Assembly (NCBI GenBank): GCA_020852815.1
Contig: JADZAN010000019.1
Coordinates: 248,001 to 312,000, forward strand
Direction: 5' to 3'
DNA from: Gemmatimonadaceae bacterium
Lineage (GTDB): Bacteria; Gemmatimonadota; Gemmatimonadetes; Gemmatimonadales; Gemmatimonadaceae
DNA length: 64,000 bases
Part shown: in pieces, positions 1 to 8,142 of the stretch
Position numbering within the stretch: position 1 is the first letter of the stretch
How the letters are laid out: the number at the start of each line of letters is the position of its first letter
The notes under the pieces: generated by a model
The model's input: only the letters and a program-made list of their open reading frames with translations
The model's database searches: none
What the model was told of the DNA's origin: nothing
Program-made: the position numbers and the translations under genes

Positions 1-321
1 GGCGCCGAGGCGTCGCTCGCCACGGCCGACATTTTTCTGACCACGCCGGGGCTGGCCCCGCTCGTGGAGCTGATGCAGGGTGCTGAGCGCACGATGAGGG
101 TGATTCGGCGCAACATCGCTTTCTCGCTGGCGTACAACGTGGTGGGCGCCTGGCTTGCCATTGCCGGGTTGATCAACCCCGTGGCGGCAGCGATCATGAT
201 GCCGCTCAGTTCGCTCACCGTGGTGCTCGGCTCATGGTACGGCAGTACCTTCGAGCGCACGCCGATTTCCCCGAACGCGGCGGCACCAGCGACTGCGGCA
301 GCCGTTGCCAGCGCCAGCTAG
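1..321 (+). CDS. ccoI: Copper-transporting P-type ATPase, C-terminal part
   Basis: Only the last 106 codons are in the window. They show the end of the hinge region (GAEASLATADIFL), a conserved RRNIAFSLAYN segment, and a last membrane span followed by MMPLSS, which is the C-terminal signature of copper-type P1B ATPases. These pumps use ATP to export or deliver Cu(I) across the cytoplasmic membrane. The gene ends 26 nt before ccoS. In many bacteria the copper ATPase beside ccoS is CcoI, which supplies copper to cbb3 oxidase, so that assignment is inferred from context. A general CopA exporter remains possible. The tail after the last span is Ala-rich and unremarkable. Confidence 0.85.
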   Translation, partial: GAEASLATADIFLTTPGLAPLVELMQGAERTMRVIRRNIAFSLAYNVVGAWLAIAGLINPVAAAIMMPLSSLTVVLGSWYGSTFERTPISPNAAAPATAAAVASAS

Positions 322-347
322 CACGACATACCCACAGCCAAACCAGC

Positions 348-539
348 GTGAGCATCCTCTACCTCGTCCTTCCGCTCGCCCTCGTGATCGTGGGCGCAGC
401 GGTCGTCGCCTTCTCGTGGGCGGCGCGCCGGGGGCAGTTCGACGATCTGGAGACGCCGGCGCTGCGCATGCTGCACGACGACGACGACCGCGCCGGCACG
501 TCGCGCCCCGCGCCGCCCACCGGGGACTCGACGCCCTGA
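348..539 (+). CDS. ccoS: cbb3-type cytochrome oxidase maturation protein CcoS
   Basis: A 63-residue protein with one N-terminal membrane span (LYLVLPLALVIVGAAVVAFSW). It is followed by RRGQFDDLETPALRMLHDD, which matches the conserved GQFDDLExPA motif of CcoS. CcoS is needed for cofactor (heme and copper) insertion into cbb3 oxidase in the cytoplasmic membrane. The GTG start at 348 was chosen because the protein then begins MSILY, as in the family. An upstream ATG in the same frame would only add residues that overlap the ATPase gene. The oxidase genes themselves would lie to the left, outside the window. A strong terminator follows. Confidence 0.9.
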   Translation: MSILYLVLPLALVIVGAAVVAFSWAARRGQFDDLETPALRMLHDDDDRAGTSRPAPPTGDSTP

Positions 540-570
540 GTGCCGCTGCCGCCGGTTAGCGACGAAACGG

Positions 571-604
571 AGCGCCCCCCGCGCATCACGGCGCGGGGGG
601 CGCT
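571..604. terminator. Bidirectional terminator between ccoS and dipeptidase
   Basis: A perfect 14-bp inverted repeat (AGCGCCCCCCGCGC) with a six-base loop lies between the convergent ccoS and M19 dipeptidase genes. A T-containing tail follows on the plus side (GCTTGTT). The placement suits termination from both directions. Confidence 0.8.
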
Positions 605-655
605 TGTTCAAGGAGCGTCGGCGCCGTGCGGGAGGCCCCGACAGCTGCAACCTGC

Positions 656-2050
656 CTAACTCGTCGTGCGACCTGCCGTTCGCTGGAGTCCGGCCGCCAC
701 GCGTTGCACCTCGTCCAGGACGCGGAGCAGGTTGCCGCTCCAGAGCTTCCCGATCTGCTCCTCGGTGTAGCCGCGCCTCACGAGTTCGAGCGTCACGTTG
801 AACGTCTCGGTGGCATCGTTCCATCCATCCACACCGCCGCCGCCGTCGAAGTCGGAGCTGATCCCCACATGGTCGATCCCGATCAGCTTGACCGCGTAGT
901 CGACGTGATTGACGAAGTCCTTCACGGTGGCCTTTGGCGGCGCCGGGTACTTCTGGTTGAGCTCCGCGAGCCGGCGCTGGAACTCGCTGCGCTTGTCGGC
1001 TGGCAGCTGCTGCATCGCCCCCGGTCCAACGCCCCCCGCCCCGCCCGGCCCGCCGCCCGCGAGACCGAACTCGGCGCGCAACGCCTGGATCGCCTTCACC
1101 CGCTCCGGCGAGTCGGGGGGACGGATCTTCACGTAGCCGTCGAAGGCGACGAGCTGCGCCACGCCGCCGTTCTTCGCCAGCGCCTTGAGCTGTTCGTCGT
1201 CCAGGTTGCGGGAGTGGTCGGCAAGCGCACGCACGCCGGAGTGCGAGGCGATGATCGGGGCCTTGGAGAGAGCGAGCGTCCGCATCATCGACTGCTTGGA
1301 TGGATGCGAGATGTCGAGCATGATCCCCACCCGGTTGGCCTCGGCGATCACCTGTTCACCCAGTGGCGAGACCCCGTTCCACTGCCACTTGCCGTCCCGC
1401 TCTCCCGTGTTGGAGTCGGAGAGCTGCGAGTGCCCGTTGTGCGCCATCGACAGGTAGCGGGCGCCGAGGTCGTAGAACTGCTTCACGCGCGTGACGTCGG
1501 TCCCGATGGGATAGCCGTTCTCGACGCCGATCAGGATCGCCTTCTTCCCCTGTGCGCTGGCGCGCCGCACGTCGCTCCCGGTGAGGGCGAGCGCCGCCTG
1601 GTCGGGGGCGATGGAGTCGACGAGGCGATGGATGGCGCGGAACTTCTCCATCGCCTGGGCATAGGCGCGGTCGTACGCCTCGGGGGTGAACTGCGGCGAC
1701 TGTCCCACGTAGACGATGAGGAAAGCGGCGTCGAGCCCTCCCTCGCGCATCTTGGGCAGGTTGACCTGCGTGTTGAGGCGGTCCTTGTAGTTGGGGGCGT
1801 CGAGCCGGAAGTTGGCCGGGTTGATGTCGACGTGCGTATCGAGCGTGATGACGCGCTCGTGGATGCCGCGCGCCTTGGCCACGAGGTCGCCCTCGCTGAG
1901 AGGCGCCGGCGTCTGCGCCGTGGCGCAGCCTAACGCGGCGAGGGCCAGCGCCGCGGCCGCGGCGGGTGGCAGGGAGGCGCGGCGCAGGCGCCGCGAGCGG
2001 GGGGCCCCCCCCAACAACAACATCACGCGCCGCATCGCAATCGTCCTCAT
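656..2050 (-). CDS. Membrane dipeptidase (peptidase family M19), secreted
   Basis: A 464-residue zinc dipeptidase of the renal dipeptidase family, which hydrolyses dipeptides. The family's metal ligands are visible: LDTHVD near the N-terminus, the bridging glutamate in LIGVENG, histidines in MAHNGHSQLSDS and LDISHPS, and the aspartate in ISSDFDGG. The N-terminus has a basic stretch, an Ala/Leu hydrophobic core and LAALGC, so it is exported and perhaps a lipoprotein, although the lipobox is imperfect. The start at 2050 is favoured because GAGAGGA sits just upstream. An in-frame ATG 48 nt earlier lacks this. The gene lies 53 nt downstream of the M24 aminopeptidase, so the pair is probably co-transcribed for peptide degradation. 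Confidence 0.9.
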   Translation of the reverse strand: MRTIAMRRVMLLLGGAPRSRRLRRASLPPAAAAALALAALGCATAQTPAPLSEGDLVAKARGIHERVITLDTHVDINPANFRLDAPNYKDRLNTQVNLPKMREGGLDAAFLIVYVGQSPQFTPEAYDRAYAQAMEKFRAIHRLVDSIAPDQAALALTGSDVRRASAQGKKAILIGVENGYPIGTDVTRVKQFYDLGARYLSMAHNGHSQLSDSNTGERDGKWQWNGVSPLGEQVIAEANRVGIMLDISHPSKQSMMRTLALSKAPIIASHSGVRALADHSRNLDDEQLKALAKNGGVAQLVAFDGYVKIRPPDSPERVKAIQALRAEFGLAGGGPGGAGGVGPGAMQQLPADKRSEFQRRLAELNQKYPAPPKATVKDFVNHVDYAVKLIGIDHVGISSDFDGGGGVDGWNDATETFNVTLELVRRGYTEEQIGKLWSGNLLRVLDEVQRVAAGLQRTAGRTTS

Positions 2051-2103
2051 CGTTTCCTCTCGCCTTGGATCATTTCCTTCCCTCGCGTCGTCACTCATCG
2101 CAC

Positions 2104-3429
2104 TCAGCTCGGCATCCCGGTCCCGAACGGATCCTCGAGCGAGGGCGACTGCGGCGTGAACATCTCGCCCCCCGTCTCGGTGACGACCCAGTCGTCCTCC
2201 AGGCGAACCCCGAACTCACCGGGGATGTAGATCCCGGGCTCGTCGGAGAAGGTCATCCCCGGCTGCAACGGGAGCGTGTTCCCCTTCACCAAATACGGCC
2301 ATTCGTGCCCGTCCATGCCGAGCCCGTGCCCCACCCGGTGCGTGAAGTACTTGTAGCCCGGACCGTAGCCGCCGTCGGTGATGACCTTGCGCGCCGCCGC
2401 ATCGATGTCGCCGCAGGCCACGCCGGGGCGCGCCGCCTTGAGCGCCGCCGTCTGCGCCGCATGCTCGATCTCGAACACCTTCTTCATCTTGTCGGTCGCC
2501 TTGCCAAGCACGAATGTGCGCGACAGGTCCGATGAGTACCCCTCCACCTTGCACCCGCCATCGATGAGGAGGATCGATCCCTCCTTCACGACCTGCGGCG
2601 TGATGGATCCGTGCGGGAGGGCGGAGAACTCCCCGACCTGCACGCCCGCACCGCCGGAGAAGCCCAGGCGCTCGTGCGCCTGCGAGACCAGGCGCGCGAA
2701 GTCACCTTGCGTCATTCCCTCCTTGAGCGACTTCCACGCCGCCTCGTAGGCCATGAGCGTGACCTTGGAGGCGAGCTTCATGAGCTCGAGTTCGTGCGCG
2801 TCCTTCGTCATGCGGCAGCCGGCGGCGATCGGCGTCCCACTCGTCAGTTGCAACTGCGGCGCGGCGTGCGCCACGTTGTCGCTGAAGACGAACTTCACCG
2901 TCTCCTCGATCCCGATCTTGCCCGACGCAATGCCGCGCGCGCGCAGCCCGTCGGCGACGAGCTTTGACGGAGACTCGTCCTCCTCCCACGTCATCACGTT
3001 CGTCCCGCTCCCCAGGGGGCCGAGCCTCACCTGCTCGTTCGTGCGCTCCTCCTCGAACTTCGGCGTCACCACGAACGGCGTCCCCTTCACCGGGACGATG
3101 ACCGCCGTCAGCCGCTCGCTGTTTCCCCAGTTCATCCCCGTGAAGTAGACCAGCGAAGTGCCGCCGGTGAGCATCAGCGCGTCGATCTTCTGCTCGGTCA
3201 TCAGGCGACGCGCCTTCTCCAGGCGGGCGCGACGCTCCTCGACCGTGATCGGCTTGGCCTCGCCCTTGAGCGACTTGAGCGCCGCGATCGCTGGCGGGAG
3301 CTGGCTCCCCCCCGCACTCCCGCCGCCATGCTCGTCATCCTGAGCGGCAGCTTCCTTCCCTCCCGCCGCGCAGGCAGTGCCCGCGATGGCCAGTCCGGAC
3401 GCGGTGAGGAATCGACGGCGCGAGAACAT
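2104..3429 (-). CDS. Xaa-Pro aminopeptidase-like M24 metallopeptidase, Tat-exported
   Basis: A 441-residue M24 'pita-bread' peptidase expected to remove N-terminal residues next to proline using two metal ions. The metal ligands are recognisable: LIDGGCKVEGYSSDLSRT (two Asp), HRVGHGLGMDGHEWP (His), SDEPGIY (Glu) and FGVRLEDDW (Glu). An N-terminal creatinase-like domain occupies about residues 50-190. The N-terminus SRRRFLTASGLAIAG is a twin-arginine signal, so the enzyme is exported folded. The start at 3429 has GGAGA at good spacing. A far longer open frame upstream is only antisense to the hydrolase gene. The upstream 258 bp hold divergent promoters and a 13-bp tandem repeat. Confidence 0.9.
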   Translation of the reverse strand: MFSRRRFLTASGLAIAGTACAAGGKEAAAQDDEHGGGSAGGSQLPPAIAALKSLKGEAKPITVEERRARLEKARRLMTEQKIDALMLTGGTSLVYFTGMNWGNSERLTAVIVPVKGTPFVVTPKFEEERTNEQVRLGPLGSGTNVMTWEEDESPSKLVADGLRARGIASGKIGIEETVKFVFSDNVAHAAPQLQLTSGTPIAAGCRMTKDAHELELMKLASKVTLMAYEAAWKSLKEGMTQGDFARLVSQAHERLGFSGGAGVQVGEFSALPHGSITPQVVKEGSILLIDGGCKVEGYSSDLSRTFVLGKATDKMKKVFEIEHAAQTAALKAARPGVACGDIDAAARKVITDGGYGPGYKYFTHRVGHGLGMDGHEWPYLVKGNTLPLQPGMTFSDEPGIYIPGEFGVRLEDDWVVTETGGEMFTPQSPSLEDPFGTGMPS

Positions 3430-3610
3430 CGGGAAAGTCTCCATCGTTAGGGCACCCGGGAGCCCGGGCTGCGTGAGGGGGCGGTTTGGCGGGACGTTCG
3501 CGGTGCCTGAGAAGGTGCCCCCGCGGGCACGGGACGTCGAGGGGCGACAGCGATGCGACGACTCGTCCGGGAGAACGCACGCTTGCCACCGGGCGTTGGC
3601 GCGCGACAGC

Positions 3611-3656
3611 TTGGCGCGACCGCTTGGCGCGACCGCTTGGCGCGACCGCTTGGCGC
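3611..3656. repeat. Tandem 13-bp repeat
   Basis: Three perfect copies of TTGGCGCGACCGC plus a partial fourth lie between the divergent aminopeptidase and hydrolase genes. The period is not a multiple of three. That, together with the low-complexity translation, argues that this stretch is noncoding and that the hydrolase starts after it. Confidence 0.85.
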
Positions 3657-3687
3657 AGTCGCCCATTCCCTCGAGCTCCCCTTCCTC

Positions 3688-5310
3688 GTGCGTCTCCTCG
3701 AGATCGTCTTCCTCGCCTCGCTCGTTCTCACGGGGTTGGCGCTGTTCTTCCCGCCGCCCCGCCGAGCGTCGTTGCTCCGCTACTGGGCAGCCGTCCCCGT
3801 CGCGCTTGCGCTCGTCCACCTCCTCATTGACCACGGGCGCTGGCAACTGTTCGCCGCCTACGCCCTGGCCGGACTCATCGCGATTGCAGCGATCGTTGCT
3901 GCGAACATGGCCGCCGGCGCTTCCGCGAGCGCTTCCGCGAGCGCTGCCGCGAGTGGAACCGCGAACGCAGCCCGACGCGACGGCCAGATCGTCGCGCGTG
4001 GCCGCCGTCTCGTCCGCTGGCTCGGCGGGCTGGTGATCCTGGCGGTGAGCGGGCTCTCGATCGCCGCCGCATCGCTCGTTCCGTTCTTCGAACTTCCCGC
4101 GCCAACCGGGAGCTACAAGATCGGGAACCGCTGGCTCTACCTGGTCGACTCCTCGCGCACGGAAACGCTGGCACCCTCGCCCGGCGGCCCGCGCGCGCTC
4201 GTGGTTCGCGTCTGGTATCCAGCCGACTCGGTCGCCGGTAGTGCCGATCGCTACATCTCCCGACAGGTGGCCCAGGCAATCGCTCACTCGATCAAGCTCC
4301 CCACCTTCGCCTTCACGCACCTCACCAACGTCACGACGCACGCCTATCCGCTCGCGTGGATCCCTTCCACCCCGCAGCGCCTTCCACTCCTCCTCTTCTC
4401 TCACGGATACGCCGCCGGCACCGAGTCGCAGAACACGGTGCAGATGGAGGAACTCGCCTCGCACGGCTTCGTGGTCGCCAGCATCGATCACCCGTACGAG
4501 GCAGGGGGCGTCATCGTCCCGCCGGATTCGACGCTCATCCCGGCAAACCCGCCTTTCCAACCGTTCGACACGACGGAGATGAAGGCGATGATGGCGACGA
4601 TGGACCGCATCAAGGGAGCGCGTGACACGGCGCAGGTGGTGGGGCCAATCCGGGAGATCCTGGCGCAGGGCGCGGTGCTCGACACGGCGGCCGACCGCTG
4701 GCTCGCCGACACGCGCTTCGTGCTCGACCGGCTCACGACGATGTCCTCGCCGCACGCCGGGTCGGACACGCTCCTCGTGGGGCGGTTGGCGACGGACGCC
4801 GTGGGGATTTTCGGCATGTCGTTCGGCGGCGCGACGGCGGCCAACTTCTGCACCGTCGACCCGCGCTGCGTGGCGGGGATGAACCTCGACGGGTTGCACT
4901 ACGGCGTCGCCTCGCGGTCACCGCTCCCCCGCCCCTTCTTCATTGCTTCGAGTCAGGGGAATCCCAACGTGCACCGCCTGTTCTACGAGCGGGCGCAGGC
5001 CCCGGCGTGGCTGATGGTGACCTCGGGGGCGGAGCACATGGACTACACCGACTTCGGATGGTTTGCCCCCTGGCTCGGCGCCAAGGGCGGAATGCTGGGC
5101 GGCATCGCCGCGCCGCGCATGCACGCGCTCATGAACGCGATCGTGGTCCCCTGGTTCGACGCAGCGCTACGCGGCGGCCCGCCCCTCGACGCACGGGCAC
5201 TGGCCGCGCGCTTTCCCGAGATCACGATCGAGTACCGTGACGGGACGCCGCCGGTTGCACCGGCAGCTGCCATGGCGGCCCCGGCGGCTCTCCGCCCCGC
5301 GAGGCGTTAG
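3688..5310 (+). CDS. Membrane-anchored alpha/beta hydrolase (PAF-acetylhydrolase-like)
   Basis: About 540 residues. The N-terminal third is membrane-embedded with several hydrophobic spans. The rest is an alpha/beta hydrolase domain with the oxyanion-side motif LLLFSHGYAAG, the nucleophile elbow GIFGMSFGGATA (catalytic Ser) and a late GAEHMDYTDF segment supplying the likely catalytic His. The layout resembles platelet-activating-factor acetylhydrolase/carboxylesterase families; the substrate is unknown. The GTG at 3688 was chosen because relatives begin MR-LEI followed directly by a membrane span. An in-frame ATG at 3553 would put a 13-bp repeat array into the protein. The start is therefore uncertain; the domain call is firm. 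Confidence 0.75.
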   Translation: MRLLEIVFLASLVLTGLALFFPPPRRASLLRYWAAVPVALALVHLLIDHGRWQLFAAYALAGLIAIAAIVAANMAAGASASASASAAASGTANAARRDGQIVARGRRLVRWLGGLVILAVSGLSIAAASLVPFFELPAPTGSYKIGNRWLYLVDSSRTETLAPSPGGPRALVVRVWYPADSVAGSADRYISRQVAQAIAHSIKLPTFAFTHLTNVTTHAYPLAWIPSTPQRLPLLLFSHGYAAGTESQNTVQMEELASHGFVVASIDHPYEAGGVIVPPDSTLIPANPPFQPFDTTEMKAMMATMDRIKGARDTAQVVGPIREILAQGAVLDTAADRWLADTRFVLDRLTTMSSPHAGSDTLLVGRLATDAVGIFGMSFGGATAANFCTVDPRCVAGMNLDGLHYGVASRSPLPRPFFIASSQGNPNVHRLFYERAQAPAWLMVTSGAEHMDYTDFGWFAPWLGAKGGMLGGIAAPRMHALMNAIVVPWFDAALRGGPPLDARALAARFPEITIEYRDGTPPVAPAAAMAAPAALRPARR

Positions 5311-5346
5311 GCGCGCCAGGCGTTAGGCGCGCCGAGCGTTAGGTGT
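5305..5346. repeat. Short GTTAGG-containing tandem repeat
   Basis: Three spaced copies of (G)CGTTAGGCGCGCC-like sequence occupy the junction between two convergent genes, overlapping both 3' ends. They contain the CGTTAGG heptamer that recurs across the window. Confidence 0.7.
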
Positions 5347-6646
5347 GCCCGGCGGCTTCGGTCGCGCCCGCGGCATCGAGAGCTCGCGGTACGCGCAACG
5401 TGCGATCGACGCCTTCCAGCACCGGCAGCTCGGTCGAGGGCGCCACGCCGAGTTCGCGAAAGCGACGCGCCTGCGGCAGGACGCTCTGCTCCAGCGACCC
5501 CACGCCGCGGTTGTAGGCATCGACCGCCTTCTCCAGCGCGCGGCGCATGTCGTCCAGGTGCGTGGAAAAGGTGCGCAGCCGGTCGTACAGTTCGCGCCCC
5601 AGCGCGCGCACCGTCTCGGCCCCCTGCGACACCTGCTCCTGCTGCCAGCCGTACGACACCGCGCGCAGCAGCGCGATCAGCGTGGTGGGCGACGCGGGGA
5701 TCACCCGCCGCTCCACGCCATACTCGATGAGCGTGGCATCCAGCTGCAACGCCGTGCTGAAGAACGTCTCGCCCGGCAGGAACATCACCACGAACTCCGG
5801 CGCCTGCGGAAACTGCTCCCAGTATCCCTTGGACGAGAGGCGCGTGATGTGGTCGCGCACCTGGCGTGCGTGCTGTCGCATGAGCGCGTCCCGCGCGGCA
5901 TCGTCGGGCGCCTCCAGCGCATCGAGATATGCCTGCAACGGCGCTTTGGCGTCGACGATGACGACCTTTCCCCCCGGGAGGCGCACCTGCAGGTCGGGGC
6001 GCAGCGCGCCGTCCTTCCCCTCGATCCCCTCCTGCTCCACGAAGTCGACATGCGCCTGCATCTGCGCCATCTCGCACACGCGGCGCAGCTGCACCTCGCC
6101 CCAGCGGCCGCGCACCACCGGCGACTTGAGCGCATCCACCAGCGTGCGCGTACGCCCGCTCAACTCGCGATGCACCTCGGCCAGCGACGTCACTTGCGTG
6201 AGTAGCGACTCGTAGGCGCCGGCGCGCGACACCTCGACCTGTCGCAGGTTGCCGTCGACGCGCTCCAGCGCGTCGCGAAGCGGCGTCAGCATCTCGGCAA
6301 TGGCGCGCTGCCGCCCCTCGAGGTCGAGCGTGGACGCGGTGCGCGCCTCGTCCAGCGTCCCGCGCGCCACCTGCAGGAAGGCCTCGGCGTTCTCTCGCAA
6401 GGCATCGGAGGACAGCGATCGGAACGCCTCCTTGAGCTGCGACTCGGACTGGCGAACCAGCGCCTCACGCTCGCCGGCGTGCCGACGCTCGGCCTCGAGC
6501 AACGCCGTCAGCCGCGCAATCTCCCCGGCCGTGCGCGCCGCCTCGCCGGCACCCCGGCCGCGCGCCACGATCCAGGCGATCGCGGCGCCCATCACGCACC
6601 CAACGATCGCCGCCATCACAAGTGGTGACCAACTGACGGTTGCCAT
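5339..6646 (-). CDS. rmuC: DNA recombination protein RmuC
   Basis: A 435-residue protein with one N-terminal membrane span (VMAAIVGCVMGAAIAWIV), a long coiled-coil region to about residue 190, and the RmuC nuclease-like domain. Visible motifs are RGRWGEVQLRRVCEMA, LPGGKVVIVDAKAP (DAK core of the PD-(D/E)XK-like fold) and MFLPGETFF. RmuC limits recombination at inverted repeats in E. coli. The start has GGGAGG just upstream and is divergent from the CoA-transferase gene. It converges on the hydrolase gene across about 28 bp made of GCGTTAGGCGCGCC-like repeats. Confidence 0.93.
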   Translation of the reverse strand: MATVSWSPLVMAAIVGCVMGAAIAWIVARGRGAGEAARTAGEIARLTALLEAERRHAGEREALVRQSESQLKEAFRSLSSDALRENAEAFLQVARGTLDEARTASTLDLEGRQRAIAEMLTPLRDALERVDGNLRQVEVSRAGAYESLLTQVTSLAEVHRELSGRTRTLVDALKSPVVRGRWGEVQLRRVCEMAQMQAHVDFVEQEGIEGKDGALRPDLQVRLPGGKVVIVDAKAPLQAYLDALEAPDDAARDALMRQHARQVRDHITRLSSKGYWEQFPQAPEFVVMFLPGETFFSTALQLDATLIEYGVERRVIPASPTTLIALLRAVSYGWQQEQVSQGAETVRALGRELYDRLRTFSTHLDDMRRALEKAVDAYNRGVGSLEQSVLPQARRFRELGVAPSTELPVLEGVDRTLRVPRALDAAGATEAAGHT

Positions 6647-6680
6647 CCATCCTCCCGACAGGGCTCCAGTTATCCGATGT

Positions 6681-6686
6681 TATACT
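6681..6686 (+). promoter_or_regulatory. Candidate extended -10 promoter of CoA-transferase gene
   Basis: TATACT preceded by TGT stands out in this GC-rich sequence and lies 24 bp before the ATG at 6710. No good -35 is visible, which fits an extended -10 promoter. It also argues against the more upstream ATG at 6677, which would overlap the -10. Confidence 0.5.
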
Positions 6687-6709
6687 ATGCCGACCTGCTG
6701 ACAATTCAC

Positions 6710-7996
6710 ATGCCCCCTGTCGATTGGACTTCTCGCGGCGTCTCCGCCGCCGATGCCGTCTCGCTCATCACGAGCGGGATGCGCGTTTTCTGCCACGGAG
6801 CGGCCGCCACGCCGCAGCCACTGCTCGCCGCCCTCGCCGAGCGCGGCGACGTCGACGGCGTGCGCCTCTATCACATGCACACCGAGGGCGCCGCTCCGTG
6901 GACCGCCCCGGGCATCGCCGAGCGTATCCGCTCCGTCGCGTTGTTCTGCGGCCCATCGTTGCGCGAACCGGTCGCCGACGGGCGCGCCGATTTCGTCCCC
7001 GTCTTCCTCTCCGACATCCCGTCGCTCTTCGCCAACGGCATCATCCCGCTCGACGTGGCCATCGTGCAGCTCTCGCCGCCGGATGGCCACGGCTATTGCT
7101 CGTTAGGGACATCGGTGGATTGCGCGCGCGCCGCCGTCGACTCGGCGCGATTCGTCATCGCCGAGATCAACGAACAGATGCCGCGCACGCATGGCAACAC
7201 CGCCATCCCGTTCGAGCGCATCGATGCCTTCCTCTACTCCAATCGCCCCCTCCCGGGGCACGCACCCACCGGCGAGGGCGACGTGGAGGCGCGCATCGGT
7301 GAGATCGTGGCCGGACTCGTCGAGCACCGGGCGACGCTGCAAATGGGGATCGGCGCCATTCCCGATGCCGTGCTCGCCCGCCTGCATGACAAGAAGGACC
7401 TCGGGATCCACACGGAGATGTTCTCCGACCGCGTCGTCGAGCTGTTCGACTCCGGCGCCATCACCAATCGATTCAAGCAGGTGCACCCCGGGCGCATCGT
7501 GACGTCGTTCGTGAACGGGAGCCAGAAGGTGTACGACTTCGTGCACGACAACCCGCTGGTCGAGTTCCATCCTTGCGACCGGACCAACGACACGGCACTG
7601 ATTTCGCGCAACCCGAAGGTCACGGCGATCAACTCGGCGATCCAGGTCGACATCACGGGACAGGTGTGCGCCGACTCGATCGGTCCGCGCATCTACTCCG
7701 GCATCGGCGGACAGATGGACTTCGTGCGCGGCGCGGCCCGCTCGCGCGGCGGCAAGCCGATCATCGCCCTGCCATCGACGGCAGCTGGCGGGACCGTCTC
7801 GCGCATCGTCGCCGAGCTGGCGCACGGCGCCGGCGTGGTCACCACGCGCGGACACGTGCACTGGGTGGTGACGGAGTACGGCGCGGTGAACCTGCACGCC
7901 CTGTCGCTGCGCGAGCGCGCCGACGCCCTGATCTCGATCGCCCACCCCGACTTCCGCAGCGAGCTGCGCCGCGACGCGCAGCAGCTCAGAAAATAG
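6710..7996 (+). CDS. Acetyl-CoA hydrolase/4-hydroxybutyrate CoA-transferase family protein
   Basis: A 428-residue protein of the class I CoA-transferase family that moves CoA between acyl-CoA and a carboxylic acid, such as acetyl-CoA with 4-hydroxybutyrate, butyrate or succinate. The N-terminal half carries PPDGHGYCSLGTSVD. The central GIHTEMFSD holds the glutamate expected to form the CoA thioester. The C-terminal domain has GQMDFVRGA and HWVVTEYGAVNL, both typical of the family. The start at 6710 was picked because the upstream alternative overlaps a likely promoter. The exact acyl substrate cannot be read from sequence. It is monocistronic and ends in a long repeat-derived hairpin shared with the convergent amidohydrolase. 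Confidence 0.88.
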   Translation: MPPVDWTSRGVSAADAVSLITSGMRVFCHGAAATPQPLLAALAERGDVDGVRLYHMHTEGAAPWTAPGIAERIRSVALFCGPSLREPVADGRADFVPVFLSDIPSLFANGIIPLDVAIVQLSPPDGHGYCSLGTSVDCARAAVDSARFVIAEINEQMPRTHGNTAIPFERIDAFLYSNRPLPGHAPTGEGDVEARIGEIVAGLVEHRATLQMGIGAIPDAVLARLHDKKDLGIHTEMFSDRVVELFDSGAITNRFKQVHPGRIVTSFVNGSQKVYDFVHDNPLVEFHPCDRTNDTALISRNPKVTAINSAIQVDITGQVCADSIGPRIYSGIGGQMDFVRGAARSRGGKPIIALPSTAAGGTVSRIVAELAHGAGVVTTRGHVHWVVTEYGAVNLHALSLRERADALISIAHPDFRSELRRDAQQLRK

Positions 7997-8025
7997 CGTA
8001 GCGAGAACTCGCGCAGGCGATTCTC

Positions 8026-8138
8026 GAGAAGACGAGAAGACGAGAAGACGAGAAGACGAGAAGCCTGCCCCAGCGAAAGCTGGGGACGAGACTCCTCGCA
8101 CCCTCTCGTCCTCTCGTCTTCTCGTCTTCTCGTCTTCT
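8026..8138. repeat. Long inverted repeat built of GAGAAGAC octamers with REP-like core
   Basis: About 4.75 copies of GAGAAGAC (8026-8063) face an inverted array of CTCGTCTT units (8104-8138). They could fold into a stem of over 25 bp. Inside the loop is the palindrome CCCCAGC-GAAA-GCTGGGG (8068-8085), a copy of the dispersed repeat also seen near 16.77, 17.67 and 18.55 kb. It separates convergent genes and may also stop transcription. Confidence 0.8.
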
Positions 8139-8142
8139 ACAC

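Noticed and set aside
626-1933. 435-codon plus-strand open frame antisense to the dipeptidase
   Set aside because: No family signature; the opposite strand has a clear M19 enzyme.
3447-4899. Very long minus-strand open frame continuous with the M24 peptidase
   Set aside because: It is antisense to the alpha/beta hydrolase, has Arg/Gly/Glu-rich shadow composition, and the true peptidase starts at a Tat signal with a good ribosome site.
8026-8138. Possible CRISPR array because of closely spaced repeats
   Set aside because: Units are contiguous octamers with no unique spacers and form an inverted repeat.
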